From: Erythrobasidium yunnanense
Lineage: Eukaryota; Basidiomycota; Cystobasidiomycetes; Erythrobasidiales; Erythrobasidiaceae
DNA length: 64,000 nucleotides
NCBI GenBank assembly: GCA_001600175.1
Contig: BCJC01000003.1
Location: 1,922,001 to 1,986,000, forward strand
Direction: 5' to 3'
Positions 1 through 9,786 of this stretch are shown here, in pieces. Below the pieces are notes generated by a model. The model saw only the letters and a program-made list of their open reading frames with translations. It was not told where the DNA came from and ran no database searches. Made by a program: the position numbers and the translations under genes. Every line of letters begins with the position of its first letter. The first letter of the stretch is position 1.

Positions 1-458
1 CGTCAGCCAAGCTGAACGAGGTCACGAAGGCTAGTGTAAAGGAGACTGTAAGAAGTCTCATCTTTGAGATCAGAGTCAGGTCAGCTATCATATTCGAATG
101 TGACGGAGAGATGGATGAAGGCGGTACAAGCGAGGAAGAAGAGGAAGACGAGGAGGATGATCAAGTAATCGAGGTGGCTCCCTTGACCTCACCACACAAA
201 TACAAGAAAGTCATCGAGAGCGAAGACGATCAAGACAGCGACATCGAGTTTCTAGCAGCACCTCTAACTTCCCCGAACAAGCCGAAACATATTCTAATGC
301 CGAGCCCGTCGAAGACTGGCCCTTCTGCCTCTACTTCACGCAATTCTTCTCTTCCTTCAGTATCTGCGTCCGCTCAGCAACTTCCCAGCGATTGTGAATC
401 AGAGAGTGACAGCGATGCAGGTGTCGAGCTTCTTCTCGTTCGGAAAAAGGAGAAATAG
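1..458 (+). CDS. C-terminal part of an unrecognised acidic protein (5' truncated)
   Basis: An open frame runs from the window edge (codons in phase with position 3) to a stop at 456-458, so only about 151 C-terminal residues are visible. The tail is highly charged and low-complexity: an acidic run of Glu/Asp near residues 40-55, two copies of an APLTSP motif (followed by HK and NK) about 30 residues apart, Ser/Pro-rich linkers, and a basic end (VRKKEK). The repeated LTSPxK short motif resembles a phosphorylation or docking site, but this is inference. There is no catalytic domain in the visible part and I do not recognise the protein. The internal ATG at 111 is probably not the true start, because the frame is open upstream of it. 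Confidence 0.6.
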   Translation, partial: SAKLNEVTKASVKETVRSLIFEIRVRSAIIFECDGEMDEGGTSEEEEEDEEDDQVIEVAPLTSPHKYKKVIESEDDQDSDIEFLAAPLTSPNKPKHILMPSPSKTGPSASTSRNSSLPSVSASAQQLPSDCESESDSDAGVELLLVRKKEK

Positions 459-715
459 GCAGCGTTTCAAATGACTGACATTATGTATCATCAGCAGCAA
501 TGTCGTTGTAAGCAGTATGCAAAGTCTACTTCTTCCCAGGAAAAGCGCGTCTCCACGAAACAAGTCGCGTCGAGCGCTCGGGCCTTGGTCTAGACTAGCC
601 TTGCAGTTTGGCTTCCCGGCGCTTCTCTCTCGTCCAACAAAGTCGCTGAATTTGACTGCATCCTCTCTCCCTTTCCTACCAACCACTCACAGTAGTCCGG
701 TACAATTACAGGACG

Positions 716-1298
716 ATGTCTAGCGAAATCACCAAGTACACTCTCAAAGGCGGTTGCCATTGTGGAGCTCTCAAATTCATCGCAAAGAACGTCGATATCT
801 CGTCTCCATCCAAGTGCTCGTGCTCTATCTGCTCCAAAGTTGGCAGGTGCGCTGCATTTCCCTCGTTCTGTACGTGCGTGCAGAATGAACTGACCGCGAT
901 TCTCCAGCATCGGAGTCCTCCTAAAGGGCGAAACCGACTTCAGTGTCATTATGGCAGACGGAAGTGAGAAGGTGCTCACCTATCAGAACTGTCGCACCGA
1001 AGGTCCAGAGGGTGCCGGAATCTACACCTTCGGCACAACGAAAGAAGGAACTGGAGGAGAAGGCCACCAAGTCTATCATCACTTCTGCAAGACTTGCGGT
1101 CTCCAGACTTTCACTGTCGGCCGTCTTGACTTCATGGGAGGCGCATTTGTGGGCATCAACCTGAACCTCGTGGAGAATTGGGATGAGCTGGGATTGGATC
1201 TGAAGGACGTTACGGATACTAAGAAGATGAGCTACGTCAACGGTATCTCAGACTGGGCTTCGAAGAAGGGAGAGCCTTGGCCTAAACAGGCTTGGTAA
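716..1298 (+). CDS. GFA/CENP-V-domain zinc protein, tandem copy 1
   Basis: Two exons (716-846 and 908-1298, intron 847-907, GTGCGC..CAG) give about 173 residues. The Mss4-like GFA/CENP-V fold is marked by the zinc ligands GGCHCGA (about residue 13), CSCSIC (about 35) and FCKTCG (about 102), followed by the conserved FMGGAF and a WPKQAW C-terminus. Family members include bacterial glutathione-dependent formaldehyde-activating enzyme and eukaryotic CENP-V-like proteins; the actual substrate of fungal copies is usually unknown. The start is the first ATG, placed directly before the conserved YTLKGGCHCG block. It is the first of three head-to-tail copies (next at 1576 and 2443) that share intron position and phase, so they arose by local duplication. 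Confidence 0.9.
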
Positions 1299-1575
1299 AG
1301 GAGGTATGACATGGGAGAGGTATCCGGAGACGCCTGGAAGGCAGTGTGGTGCTACCCTTAGTCATTCTGATGCGACTTTACGTGTTTAACGGTAGCTGGA
1401 TCTCAAGGAAGTGTGCAACCGGAGCAGGCATTGAAGAGCAGACGCGGGGTTGAGCGAGAGTCGGGAAGCCAGACATGTATGAGAATTTGAAGAGAGCAAG
1501 GTGATCGTCGTGTCGTGCGCTTCTGATCCATCGCTTCTCTCCCTCCTACGCATCCACGAGGTCCAGCCGGCACAA

Positions 1576-2158
1576 ATGGCGACCGAAAGATACACCTTGA
1601 AAGGCAGCTGCCATTGCGGCGCGATACGTTTCATTGCGAAGAATGTCGATATATCATCTCCTGTGAAGTGCTCGTGCAGTCTTTGCGCGAAAGTCTCGCA
1701 GTACGTATGAAGTCGGAGTCCAAGCTGGCCGTAGCTGACTTGCCTTACAACATTGCAGCATCGAGATTGTCACGAAAGGTGAAGATGCACTGAGTCTCGT
1801 TCTCCCAGATGGGCGGGAGCAAGTTCTAAATTACAAGAACTCGCGAACCGAAGGACCTCAAGACACGCTTGGCTGCTATACGATAGGAGCTACAAAAGAT
1901 GGGCTAAGCGCTGGCGAAGGACACCAGATGTATCATCAATTCTGCAAGATCTGCGGTATACATCCTTTTATCATTGGAAGACAGGATCAATTCATGGGAG
2001 GCGCCTTTGCGGGCATCAATCTGAACTGTGTAGATAATTGGGAGGAACTGGGTCTTGATCTGAAGGACGTCACGGAGATCAAGAAGATCACGTATACCAA
2101 TGGAGCTGTAGACTTTGCACCCAAGAAAGGCGAACCATGGCCGAAGCAGGCTTGGTGA
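1576..2158 (+). CDS. GFA/CENP-V-domain zinc protein, tandem copy 2
   Basis: Two exons (1576-1700 and 1759-2158, intron 1701-1758) encode about 174 residues. The zinc-ligand blocks are GSCHCGA, CSCSLC and FCKICG, with FMGGAF and the same KKGEPWPKQAW end as copy 1. The intron falls at the same phase-2 position just after the second cysteine pair. Relative to its neighbours it has a one-residue insertion (GRQDQFMGG instead of GRLDFMGG) and a more diverged middle, consistent with an older or less constrained duplicate. The function is presumed to be a glutathione- or thiol-linked small-molecule reaction, by family only. It lies 277 bp downstream of copy 1 on the same strand. Confidence 0.9.
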
Positions 2159-2442
2159 AGCTATGCGAGCAGTTCGTTAGCAGGAGATCGAGATTGCAGT
2201 CCATAGTGTAGTCAGTTCTATCACCATACACCTCGAACCTGTCGGGGAGCGTATCGTATGGTTGCAGCCAGGAGATCGTACAAACACCACTCTTTCGACC
2301 CGTATACTGATGAGCAAGATGCGCCAGTGGGCCCGACGTACACAGAGAGACTGTGCGTCATTGATATGCCTTGGTCATCTTCTTGACAGAACGGACAAGG
2401 CAGTTTCGCCTCTTTCCTTCCTTCCGATTCGTTTGTCGAGAA

Positions 2443-3007
2443 ATGTCAACCGAGAAGTATACCCTGAAAGGAGGCTGTCATTGCGGTGCAGTTCGATATG
2501 TCGCGCGCAATGTTGATGGGTCGAAGCCTGCCAAATGCTCCTGCTCCAGGTGCGCCAAAGTCGGCGGGTGAGTCGATAAGCTGCAGGGTTCGCTTGTACG
2601 CTGACGATCCTTGCAGCATCATAGTTCGCATGATGGGAGAGGATGATCTGAGCGTGGTCCTGCAGGATGGAAGCGAGAGCGTCATGAATTATAAGAACAG
2701 CCAGAGTGTAGGGCTTAAGAATCTCGTAGTGTACACCTTCGGAGTTACGAAAGAAGGAAGTGGAGGAGAAGGACACCAAGTCTATCACCATCACTGCAAG
2801 ATTTGCGGAGTGCAGCCTTTCATTACTGGCCGTCTCGACTTCATGGGAGGCGCATTTGTGGTTCTCAACCTGAACACTGTGGACAATTGGGAGGAACTAG
2901 GATTGGATTTGAAGGAGATTAGTGAGATCAGCAAGATGACATACATGGACGGGAAGCATGATTGGGATCTGCAGAAGGGAGAGCCGTGGCCTAAGCAGGC
3001 GTGGTAG
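2443..3007 (+). CDS. GFA/CENP-V-domain zinc protein, tandem copy 3
   Basis: Two exons (2443-2567 and 2617-3007, intron 2568-2616, only 49 nt, GTGAGT..CAG) encode about 171 residues. The ligand blocks are GGCHCGA, CSCSRC and HCKICG, then FMGGAF and the family end GEPWPKQAW. The start is the ATG immediately before the conserved STEKYTLKGGCHCG; reading on through the intron gives an open frame that is not the real protein. The first cysteine motif, intron site and C-terminus match copies 1 and 2, so this completes a three-gene cluster. Copy 3 differs most in residues 45-75, which lie between the zinc blocks. Confidence 0.9.
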
Positions 3008-5158
3008 CTAGATCAACTTGGAAGCAGTAGTAGCAGTACGACGTCGGATGTACGAAGTCGTAGGTAGATGATCCGAAGTATGTGAGCATGCACTATACGC
3101 GTCGCAACCAAACAAGCGAGATTTCACCATTTGACAGCTCGAGCGCGTGGTTTTGAGCTGGATTTCACGGCCGTCTAGCCTGCTGCTGGTGTATCCGGTA
3201 CATCCAAGCATCATTCTTGCATCTTGTACAAATCGTCTAGGCAGCGGGCTTCACAGGAGAGCGAGCGTGTAGGCGCGACGTGGAACGGACAAGCGGTGAA
3301 GTGGGAAAAGAGCACCGAAAAGATGAGATGGGCGGGCGGATGTTTGCAGTAGTAGCAGTAGTCACGAGCAGTAGTAGCAGCAATCACTCCCCGTCACCCG
3401 CCAGTATCGACTGGTTTCTGCTTGTTTGCGCGAGCTGTGACGGATGGATGCGTGAAGCGAGTGAAGGTGCAGCTGCTGCTTGTTGATGCGTCCTGCCAGC
3501 TGCTGCAGTCTAGCTACTCCCAACAACATCCAACACACTCGCTCGCTTCACCCTCTTGGTCCTCATCTCGTCTGGTCCATCGAGCTGCTCCCGCTATCCT
3601 GGCCGGTCATCTACGCCTCGTCTGGGCTTTGTTGATCCTTCGTAAGTGTTGATGTTTCGATGTGTCCTGTTTCTACCCTCCTTCGCGCTTCCTACGCCCA
3701 TCCGCCATATCTCTCGCCCATCTTCTCGCTTCCTCTCTTCTTCTGGCCGATTCTTGGGATATGGCGACAGCTAGCAATGCATGGATTGGTGTCGGGCGCA
3801 GCATGGAATCATCGTCGTTCAAGGTCTTGCGAACATGATGGCAGTCGTCGCCAGCGAATGCGACCGTCTTGCGAAAAGGATTGAGCAGATTAGGCCAGGT
3901 TTTCGAGGATGCGTTCGCAAACGCTCAGCAGCGTTCGCAAGCATCAGCGACTTCGATATAACGAATCATCAAGCAGAAGACAACCTGTAGATCCCATCTT
4001 TGCGCAAGTTATGCACTCTACGCCGACGCGACCTGGCTGGCATGCCAGACGATCAGCCGCCAAAAGGCGCAGAAAACAGGCTCGCGGTGAAGACATTCCA
4101 AACAACAACATCTCGCAATCTGCGCGTTTACTGCAAGGATTCCTCGCCTAGTCGCGGGAATGCCTATATTCTAGCTCGGGAACGCGCAAACCACGCTTCA
4201 CGCCCAGAACATAGCAAACGACCGCCAACCAGCATACCTATCCAACCCTGACGTAAACAATATACACAAACCTATGGACTGAGACCTGGATGCGAGCCCG
4301 TCTCGTCTCCCCTCATCTCCCAATCAACGCGGATCCTTACACCCCATTCCTCTTTACACGCTCACCAGAAGTTAACGATACCCTCTTCATGCCTGTCATA
4401 TAACGACCTCGCCTCCGACACTGCCAAAACACGCCAACCCTAAAACCCGCAAGTCGCGTACCTCGCCTATCGTCATCAACAACTAGCATCTCAAGACACG
4501 CGACTGCGCCCTTCTTAAATTACCATTCCCTCGGCACGGTCATTCAGTCACCACGTCTTTAGAGACACGACCCTGCAAAAACACACTCCGAGACTGCCTG
4601 CCTGCCTCACCTGCTTCGAGCCCATAACAAACATCTACATAGCACTCGAAACAGCTTCACCGACTGGCTGTCCCCTACTTCCCTCTTCCTGGATTCTTCT
4701 TCTTGCTGTTGCATCTTTCGCACTTTCATACTCTCAGTCGACGACTTCAGTATCACATTCAGTAACGACACTCTACGTACGAAGGATCTATAGGAACGAC
4801 AACACACTCCGTTCCCCTACTCCCTTCCCACCCCACACTCGTTTAGACACATTCTTGCACCGACAACGATAGATACAAGTCGCAAACGGTCCAAGCTAAC
4901 AACTGCAATCTGAACTAGAAACGGCAAATAAGACCATCTCTCTAGTTCTCTCACCACGATAGCCGTATCCTTCGGCTGCACGCTCATTCTTTCGGAATAA
5001 AGAGTACTTTCGACAAGCTGCTTTCTTGAACACATCGAGAAGCAACACACCCCACATTCGTTTAAATCCACCATCTACTACGAGAGCGTACTTCAATCTT
5101 CTAGATTTCCTCGCTTCTCGTACCTTCAGCCGCGACCTTCGATTCTTCTTTCGATAGT
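3008..5158 (+). promoter_or_regulatory. 2.1-kb region upstream of the cyclin gene, probable long promoter and leader
   Basis: No protein family could be recognised in this gap. It holds short GTAGCA/GTAGTAGCAG-type simple repeats (about 3345-3385), then from about 3480 to 5158 an A/C- and pyrimidine-rich sequence poor in ATG-initiated frames, as expected of a long transcribed leader. One 69-codon ATG frame (3781-3990) has no recognisable domain and could be an upstream ORF. Long leaders with upstream ORFs are known for fungal G1 cyclin mRNAs; applying that here is inference. Confidence 0.4.
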
Positions 5159-6972
5159 ATGAAGGCAACCATCCAAAACAACAATATCAACAACATCAAC
5201 ACAGCATCGTATCTCCATCGTAAACGACCTTCACCACTTCGTCATTCTCCAGGATCTACATCCTCTTCGTCCTCCTCTTCTTCCTCTTCCAGCTCATCTA
5301 CGCGTCGACGCATCAACTCTCCAACTTCTGCAGCCATAGCAGCTCGATCAATTACCGCTGCATCTATCACTTCCTCTTCATCTTCATCTGGTCAAACAGC
5401 AAATACGCTCTACGGTCCTGCTCTCACGCGTCAGTCTCAGCATCACGTGGGTTTTGGCATGGAGCAGCAGATGCAGCAGCAGCAGTCAGAAGCCAATAGG
5501 AGAAAGCAAGCTGCTTTGGAGAGTCAGTTGAATAGCTTGTACGAGCTGGAATACAGGGAGGATGTCATTCAGTACATGTATGACCTCGAGGTGAGTTCCA
5601 CTTGTTCCCACAAATTCTCTGCAAAGACAGCTTTCTGATGCTTATCTGTGTATTCCTAGAGCACGACAATGGCGTCTGTAGAGCTCATTGATATGCAGCC
5701 CGAACTCCAATGGTACATGCGTCCCTACCTCGTCGACTTCCTCATCGAAATCCATCAGCAATACCGTCTCCGCCCTGAAACACTCTATCTAGCACTCAAC
5801 ATCGTCGACAGATATGTCTCGAAACGTATCGTCTACAAGAAGCATTATCAGCTCGTTGGATGTGCGGCTCTGTGGATTGCTAGCAAGTTTGAGGATGCAA
5901 AGGATAGAGTACCTACGGTGGAGGATCTCTGTGCTGTCTGCTGTTCAGCATACGATCAGTCTGCTTTCATTCAGGTGCGGCGGTCTTTCTCTCTCTTCCT
6001 GTCGAATTGAGCTAATCAACATGTGATAACAGATGGAAGGACACGTTCTCTCGACTATCAACTGGTCACTTGGACATCCAACAGCAGAAGCATGGCTCCG
6101 CATAGCTTGTGCCGAAGGCCCTCATTCTGCCATGGAACCCAAGCAGACACAAGACGTCACACGCTTCATCATGGAGATCACCCTCTTCCACCGAGCCTTC
6201 GTATCTGTCAAGCCGTCAGACGTAGCACTTGCTTGTCTCCTCCTTGCGAGATACATGACACAACCTCAGCAGCAGGCGAAGGTGAGACAGTCTCTCAGAC
6301 TGGAAGAACTTTGCTGATTCGTGAATGCCTCTCCAAGGAGCAGCGCAGCAGAGAAGTAGTCAAGATTACGCAGATGCTGGACCAGCACCTTGCAGAGCAC
6401 CTCGAGCAAGTCTCATCGACTGTAGTCAAGAAGTGTACGTTTGAAACAGCGACAGTGCTCTAGGATGCTTCATGTACTGACCGCCGAATTATCCAGACTC
6501 CCCATCTTTCTACTCTCGTGCATCGGTCTACGTTCGGGAATGGTATCTGAGCGGAAGACGGTTCAACCTCTCTTCAAGCGACGGTGTCTCCGCTCCCACA
6601 CATACTTCTACAAGCACGTCCATCGAAGTCGATATGGTCACCTCCTCTCCTTCCTCTTCCAACAGCAGCCAAGATGGCGATTCCGACTTTGATGAAGACG
6701 AGGAGGACTACTCTTCAGTCCCCATTACGCCAACGACATCTGTCGGAAGCATGTCGTCCGATCCTTTCGAGGCAGTGCACCTCAAGCCTGTAGTGCCTCA
6801 ACGGCCTCCTTACCTTCGTAGCCAGACGAGGCAGCGGCAAGAAGATGCTGCTATGAAAGATATTCAACAAGAACAACAAAGAACGTCACAGGCTGCTACA
6901 TCAACGATGCAGTGGCAGATGCATGTTGTTTCTCCGCAAGATGCAGCATCGTACTCGACCTACTCGTCTTGA
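5159..6972 (+). CDS. G1/S-type cyclin (Cln/Puc1 class)
   Basis: Five exons (5159-5590, 5660-5974, 6033-6281, 6338-6434, 6497-6972) give about 522 residues. Residues 1-120 are Ser/Thr-rich with an asparagine cluster and a run of about 13 serines. The cyclin box begins near residue 130 (YREDVIQYMYDLE), with the signature MRPYLVDFLIEIH, LYLALNIVDRYVS and GCAALWIASKFED; the second cyclin fold covers about 250-370. The C-terminal third is Ser/Pro/acidic and Gln-rich, a typical PEST-like tail of unstable G1 cyclins. It should bind and activate Cdc28/Cdk1 to drive Start. The first ATG is chosen because it precedes the continuous frame into the cyclin box. Two neighbouring introns (5591-5659 and 5975-6032) flank the signature exon in phase 0. 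Confidence 0.9.
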
Positions 6973-7711
6973 AATGCATGTCAACGCCGCAATTGCATAC
7001 TCTGGCACCTCTCACTTCCTCCAATAGCTGTCTTCTCTTCTCTCGCTCTTCACTTCGTCTGGCAATCCTTCATTTTATACCCTGCCGTCTCCGCTTCGCT
7101 CTATCGTTCTTTGCATAGCATAGCAACCAAAAGTAGTTCTCTCGTACATCTATAATATACCCAAACTAGATCATTTCAGTTTCTAATACCACACAGTCAT
7201 TAATTCTTCTACCTTCGCCGTCCATTCTCCCTTCATTCACAAAGGAGATCGGGCTACACTCTCTCTACCCTCCTATCAGCCAGCTATCTTTCCTTTCCTA
7301 TTCCTCAATTCCATTCAGATGTTATCATAGTCTATATCTGCTTCCTCACCTCAAGGGTTCCTTCCATAACCTGAGGCGCAGTGTCTATAGAATCACTCTC
7401 TTTCCCTTTTCCTGCTTGTTGTGCTACATATACACTATGGCGCAGCTCGCTGTTCATTCTTTCTAGCCGTATAGTAAACCATTTCTCCATTTCACAAGAT
7501 AGCTGATCGGATGCAATTCTTGCTTCTTGTCCACTCGCGTTCACTGTACATTGATGGCGATGAATCGCATCTATACTTTGTGCGTCGAAGCACTCACTTT
7601 CTTTCGACTTTCGCTGCTTGTCACGCTTCTCTTCCGGCTTACCGAATTGACTCCCATTACTCTTCCCTTGCTGGCTGCTTGCTTGACCGACGTTCGTTAC
7701 CTTGCAAGGAT
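6973..7711. other. Intergenic region, pyrimidine-rich
   Basis: This 739-bp stretch is T/C-rich and holds the cyclin 3' region and the promoter of the RS-rich gene. An in-frame ATG at 7511 could extend the next gene's N-terminus by 67 residues, but that extension has no coding-like features, so 7712 is preferred as the start. I see no other gene here. Confidence 0.4.
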
Positions 7712-9513
7712 ATGAGTCAAGATGGCCTACCTTTCCATCTGTCTAGCTTGGACTTCGACATCTCATTGGACAATGTGGACCTCCTGAGCTCGCAGCAACT
7801 CGGTACTTAATCCAGCCTACACCGCGCGACATTGTTCAAAAGACATTCCTGACATGTTGACGTCGCTGCAGCCCTCGTGCAGTTCCATCCGGACGCTACA
7901 GATGATGCTATTTCCAAGGTCCGGCTACCTACTTTCAATCATTTGGCCTTCCCAGCTGACTAGACTCCCTTCTTCAAAGCTAGGCAGAGATCATCTTCTG
8001 GCGAAGGCGACAGCGCGACCAATACTTGCTGCATGTTGATGCGGTTGTTGATATTGGAAGCTTGAATCATCAAGAAAATGCTATTGCGCCAAAGACAACA
8101 ACACAAGAGGATAGTGTGACACAAGCTGGTACAAAGGACGACAAGGGTCAGAATGGCGCTACATCAGCGCTGGCTTTTGCCGACCCGAGCGATATCGCTA
8201 TAGAAACAGGCAAGGCTGATGAGGAGAGCGGCGAGAAGGACGACACAACTATCGTGATAGCGTCAAATGCAAACACCCTAGTCTCGAGGAATGAGGCGGT
8301 GGAACCAGAGCCATCGACCTCAACCCTACCTATAGCCAGCTCAGCTAGTCCTGTCATCGTGGTGAAGGAAGAACCTGAAGACGATGTCTTTCCCTCTGAC
8401 AATACTACGCGAGTCCCAACGTCAGTGCAGCAGCCTTCACGTAAAGGCAAAGAGCGCGAAAGAGAGTTGTCACGAGAGGAAGGGGAAGCGAGCCAAGAAG
8501 TGCAACAGCCGCCTATCATAGAGTCGAGGCTGTTGAATAGTAATAACGCTGTGCAACAGACGGGATTAGTCGAAGAAAGCAGAAACGAAGCCTCTCAGGC
8601 AAAAGCGCCTAAAGGTAGCCCTGATCGCAGAAACTTTCCAGCGGTGAACGCGAACCAAGAAGGCGCAAGGAAGCGTGGACAGTATTCTGAAGAACGGGCG
8701 TCAAAGAAGCGGCGGCGAACAAGGTCAAGATCAGATTCAAGAGATCGTGGTCAGCATCGCGAGAGCCACAGAGGGAGGAAGTCTCGTCGGAGTGCTTCGC
8801 GAGACGGGAGACGCTATGATAGAGGGCGAAATAGAAGCCGCAGACGCAGCAGCTCGTATTCGGACTATTCGTCATATTCCTCTTCCTCTTATTCTGGTTC
8901 TTCATCGTCTTATTCGGGTTCTTCTTCCTCATATTCTTCATCTTCTCGGTCTAGAAGTCGCTCTCGCTCGCATCGTAGACAAAGAGAGCGGTCGCACGGA
9001 CAGCGTTCTCGGGGTGGCCGAGCGCCAGCTCGTATACCCTCTCCAGAAGGTTCGCCAGATCGTACCGAGATGGCCCGCAAGTACAGAGGGCAGGTGTCTC
9101 AGCCCGAGATGCTAGCCCCTCGAGGTAGATCAGCTAGCAGACCAAATGGGCATATTTCTCCACCTCGTCCGATACAGAACAATTATGGCTTTCCTAATCA
9201 ATCAGGTCCTGGGCCATCTGGAGGTGCGTGTGCAGCACAAGGCCCGCCGGGTCAGCATCAGCAGTATCAGCAGTCTGTACCTGCACCGGGACCTTCGAAC
9301 GAACCCAAGCCGCCTATATCGATCCGAGGCAGAAGCCTTCCTCCACAGGATATGCATCCTACTCGTCCTGCTCCGCCAACCGGCGGCTCGATCTACAGTT
9401 CACGCCCTCAACCGGCTAAATGGGCGCTGCCACCTAGACCTGGCTTTACGACCCCGTCGTCTCTCACGAACACGGGTCCATCACTCGAGAGAATGGGATC
9501 AATCTACAAGTAG
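7712..9513 (+). CDS. RS-rich nuclear protein, unrecognised
   Basis: Three proposed exons (7712-7802, 7872-7918, 7984-9513) encode about 555 residues. The N-terminal 60 residues form a compact, possibly helical unit (ending FWRRRRQRDQYLLHVDAVVD). After this come about 180 disordered residues that include a VKEEPED motif, which fits a SUMO-conjugation consensus. An Arg/Ser domain follows (about residues 290-400: repeated RSRSDSRD, SRSRSRSRS and a Ser/Tyr-Ser repeat), and the tail is Pro/Gly-rich. RS domains are typical of splicing regulators, but no RNA-recognition motif is visible, so this is not a classical SR protein. The second intron has a weak donor (GTCCGG) and ends at a TAG that would otherwise stop the frame, so its boundaries are the least certain part. 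Confidence 0.65.
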
Positions 9514-9786
9514 TCGTCAACATCGCTCTCCTGCACAGCATTCCGTTCAGTCACAAGCATTCTTGCTGTCGCCTTTTCTACGTTCCTACCACTTTAGATA
9601 GACTTCGTATTCTGCTGTTGTTGTTACATACACCTTGCTCTTGCAATGCATGATATGCGCTCATGCGACCGAGGAAACCCCTAAGTTGATGTACCTTCGA
9701 TCTTGACCGTTGTAACGGTCTCCTTCATGACTTTGGCGTGAAATGCTTTCCGCAGGTTGGTTCTGCTTCAATCATTTCTCATCAGG
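9514..9786. other. Intergenic region between RS-rich and LIM genes
   Basis: These 273 bp hold the 3' end of the RS-rich gene and the promoter of the LIM gene. I see no coding potential or RNA gene. Confidence 0.4.

Noticed and set aside
2486-3007. Long open frame through the intron of GFA copy 3
   Set aside because: It lacks the first zinc-ligand block in frame, while the two-exon model restores GGCHCGA and the intron site shared with copies 1 and 2.
7511-7711. N-terminal extension of the RS-rich protein from ATG 7511
   Set aside because: In frame but compositionally unlike coding sequence and without motif; the ATG at 7712 is the simpler start.
8148-8519. 123-codon minus-strand frame inside the RS-rich gene
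   Set aside because: It is a shadow of the low-complexity plus-strand coding sequence.
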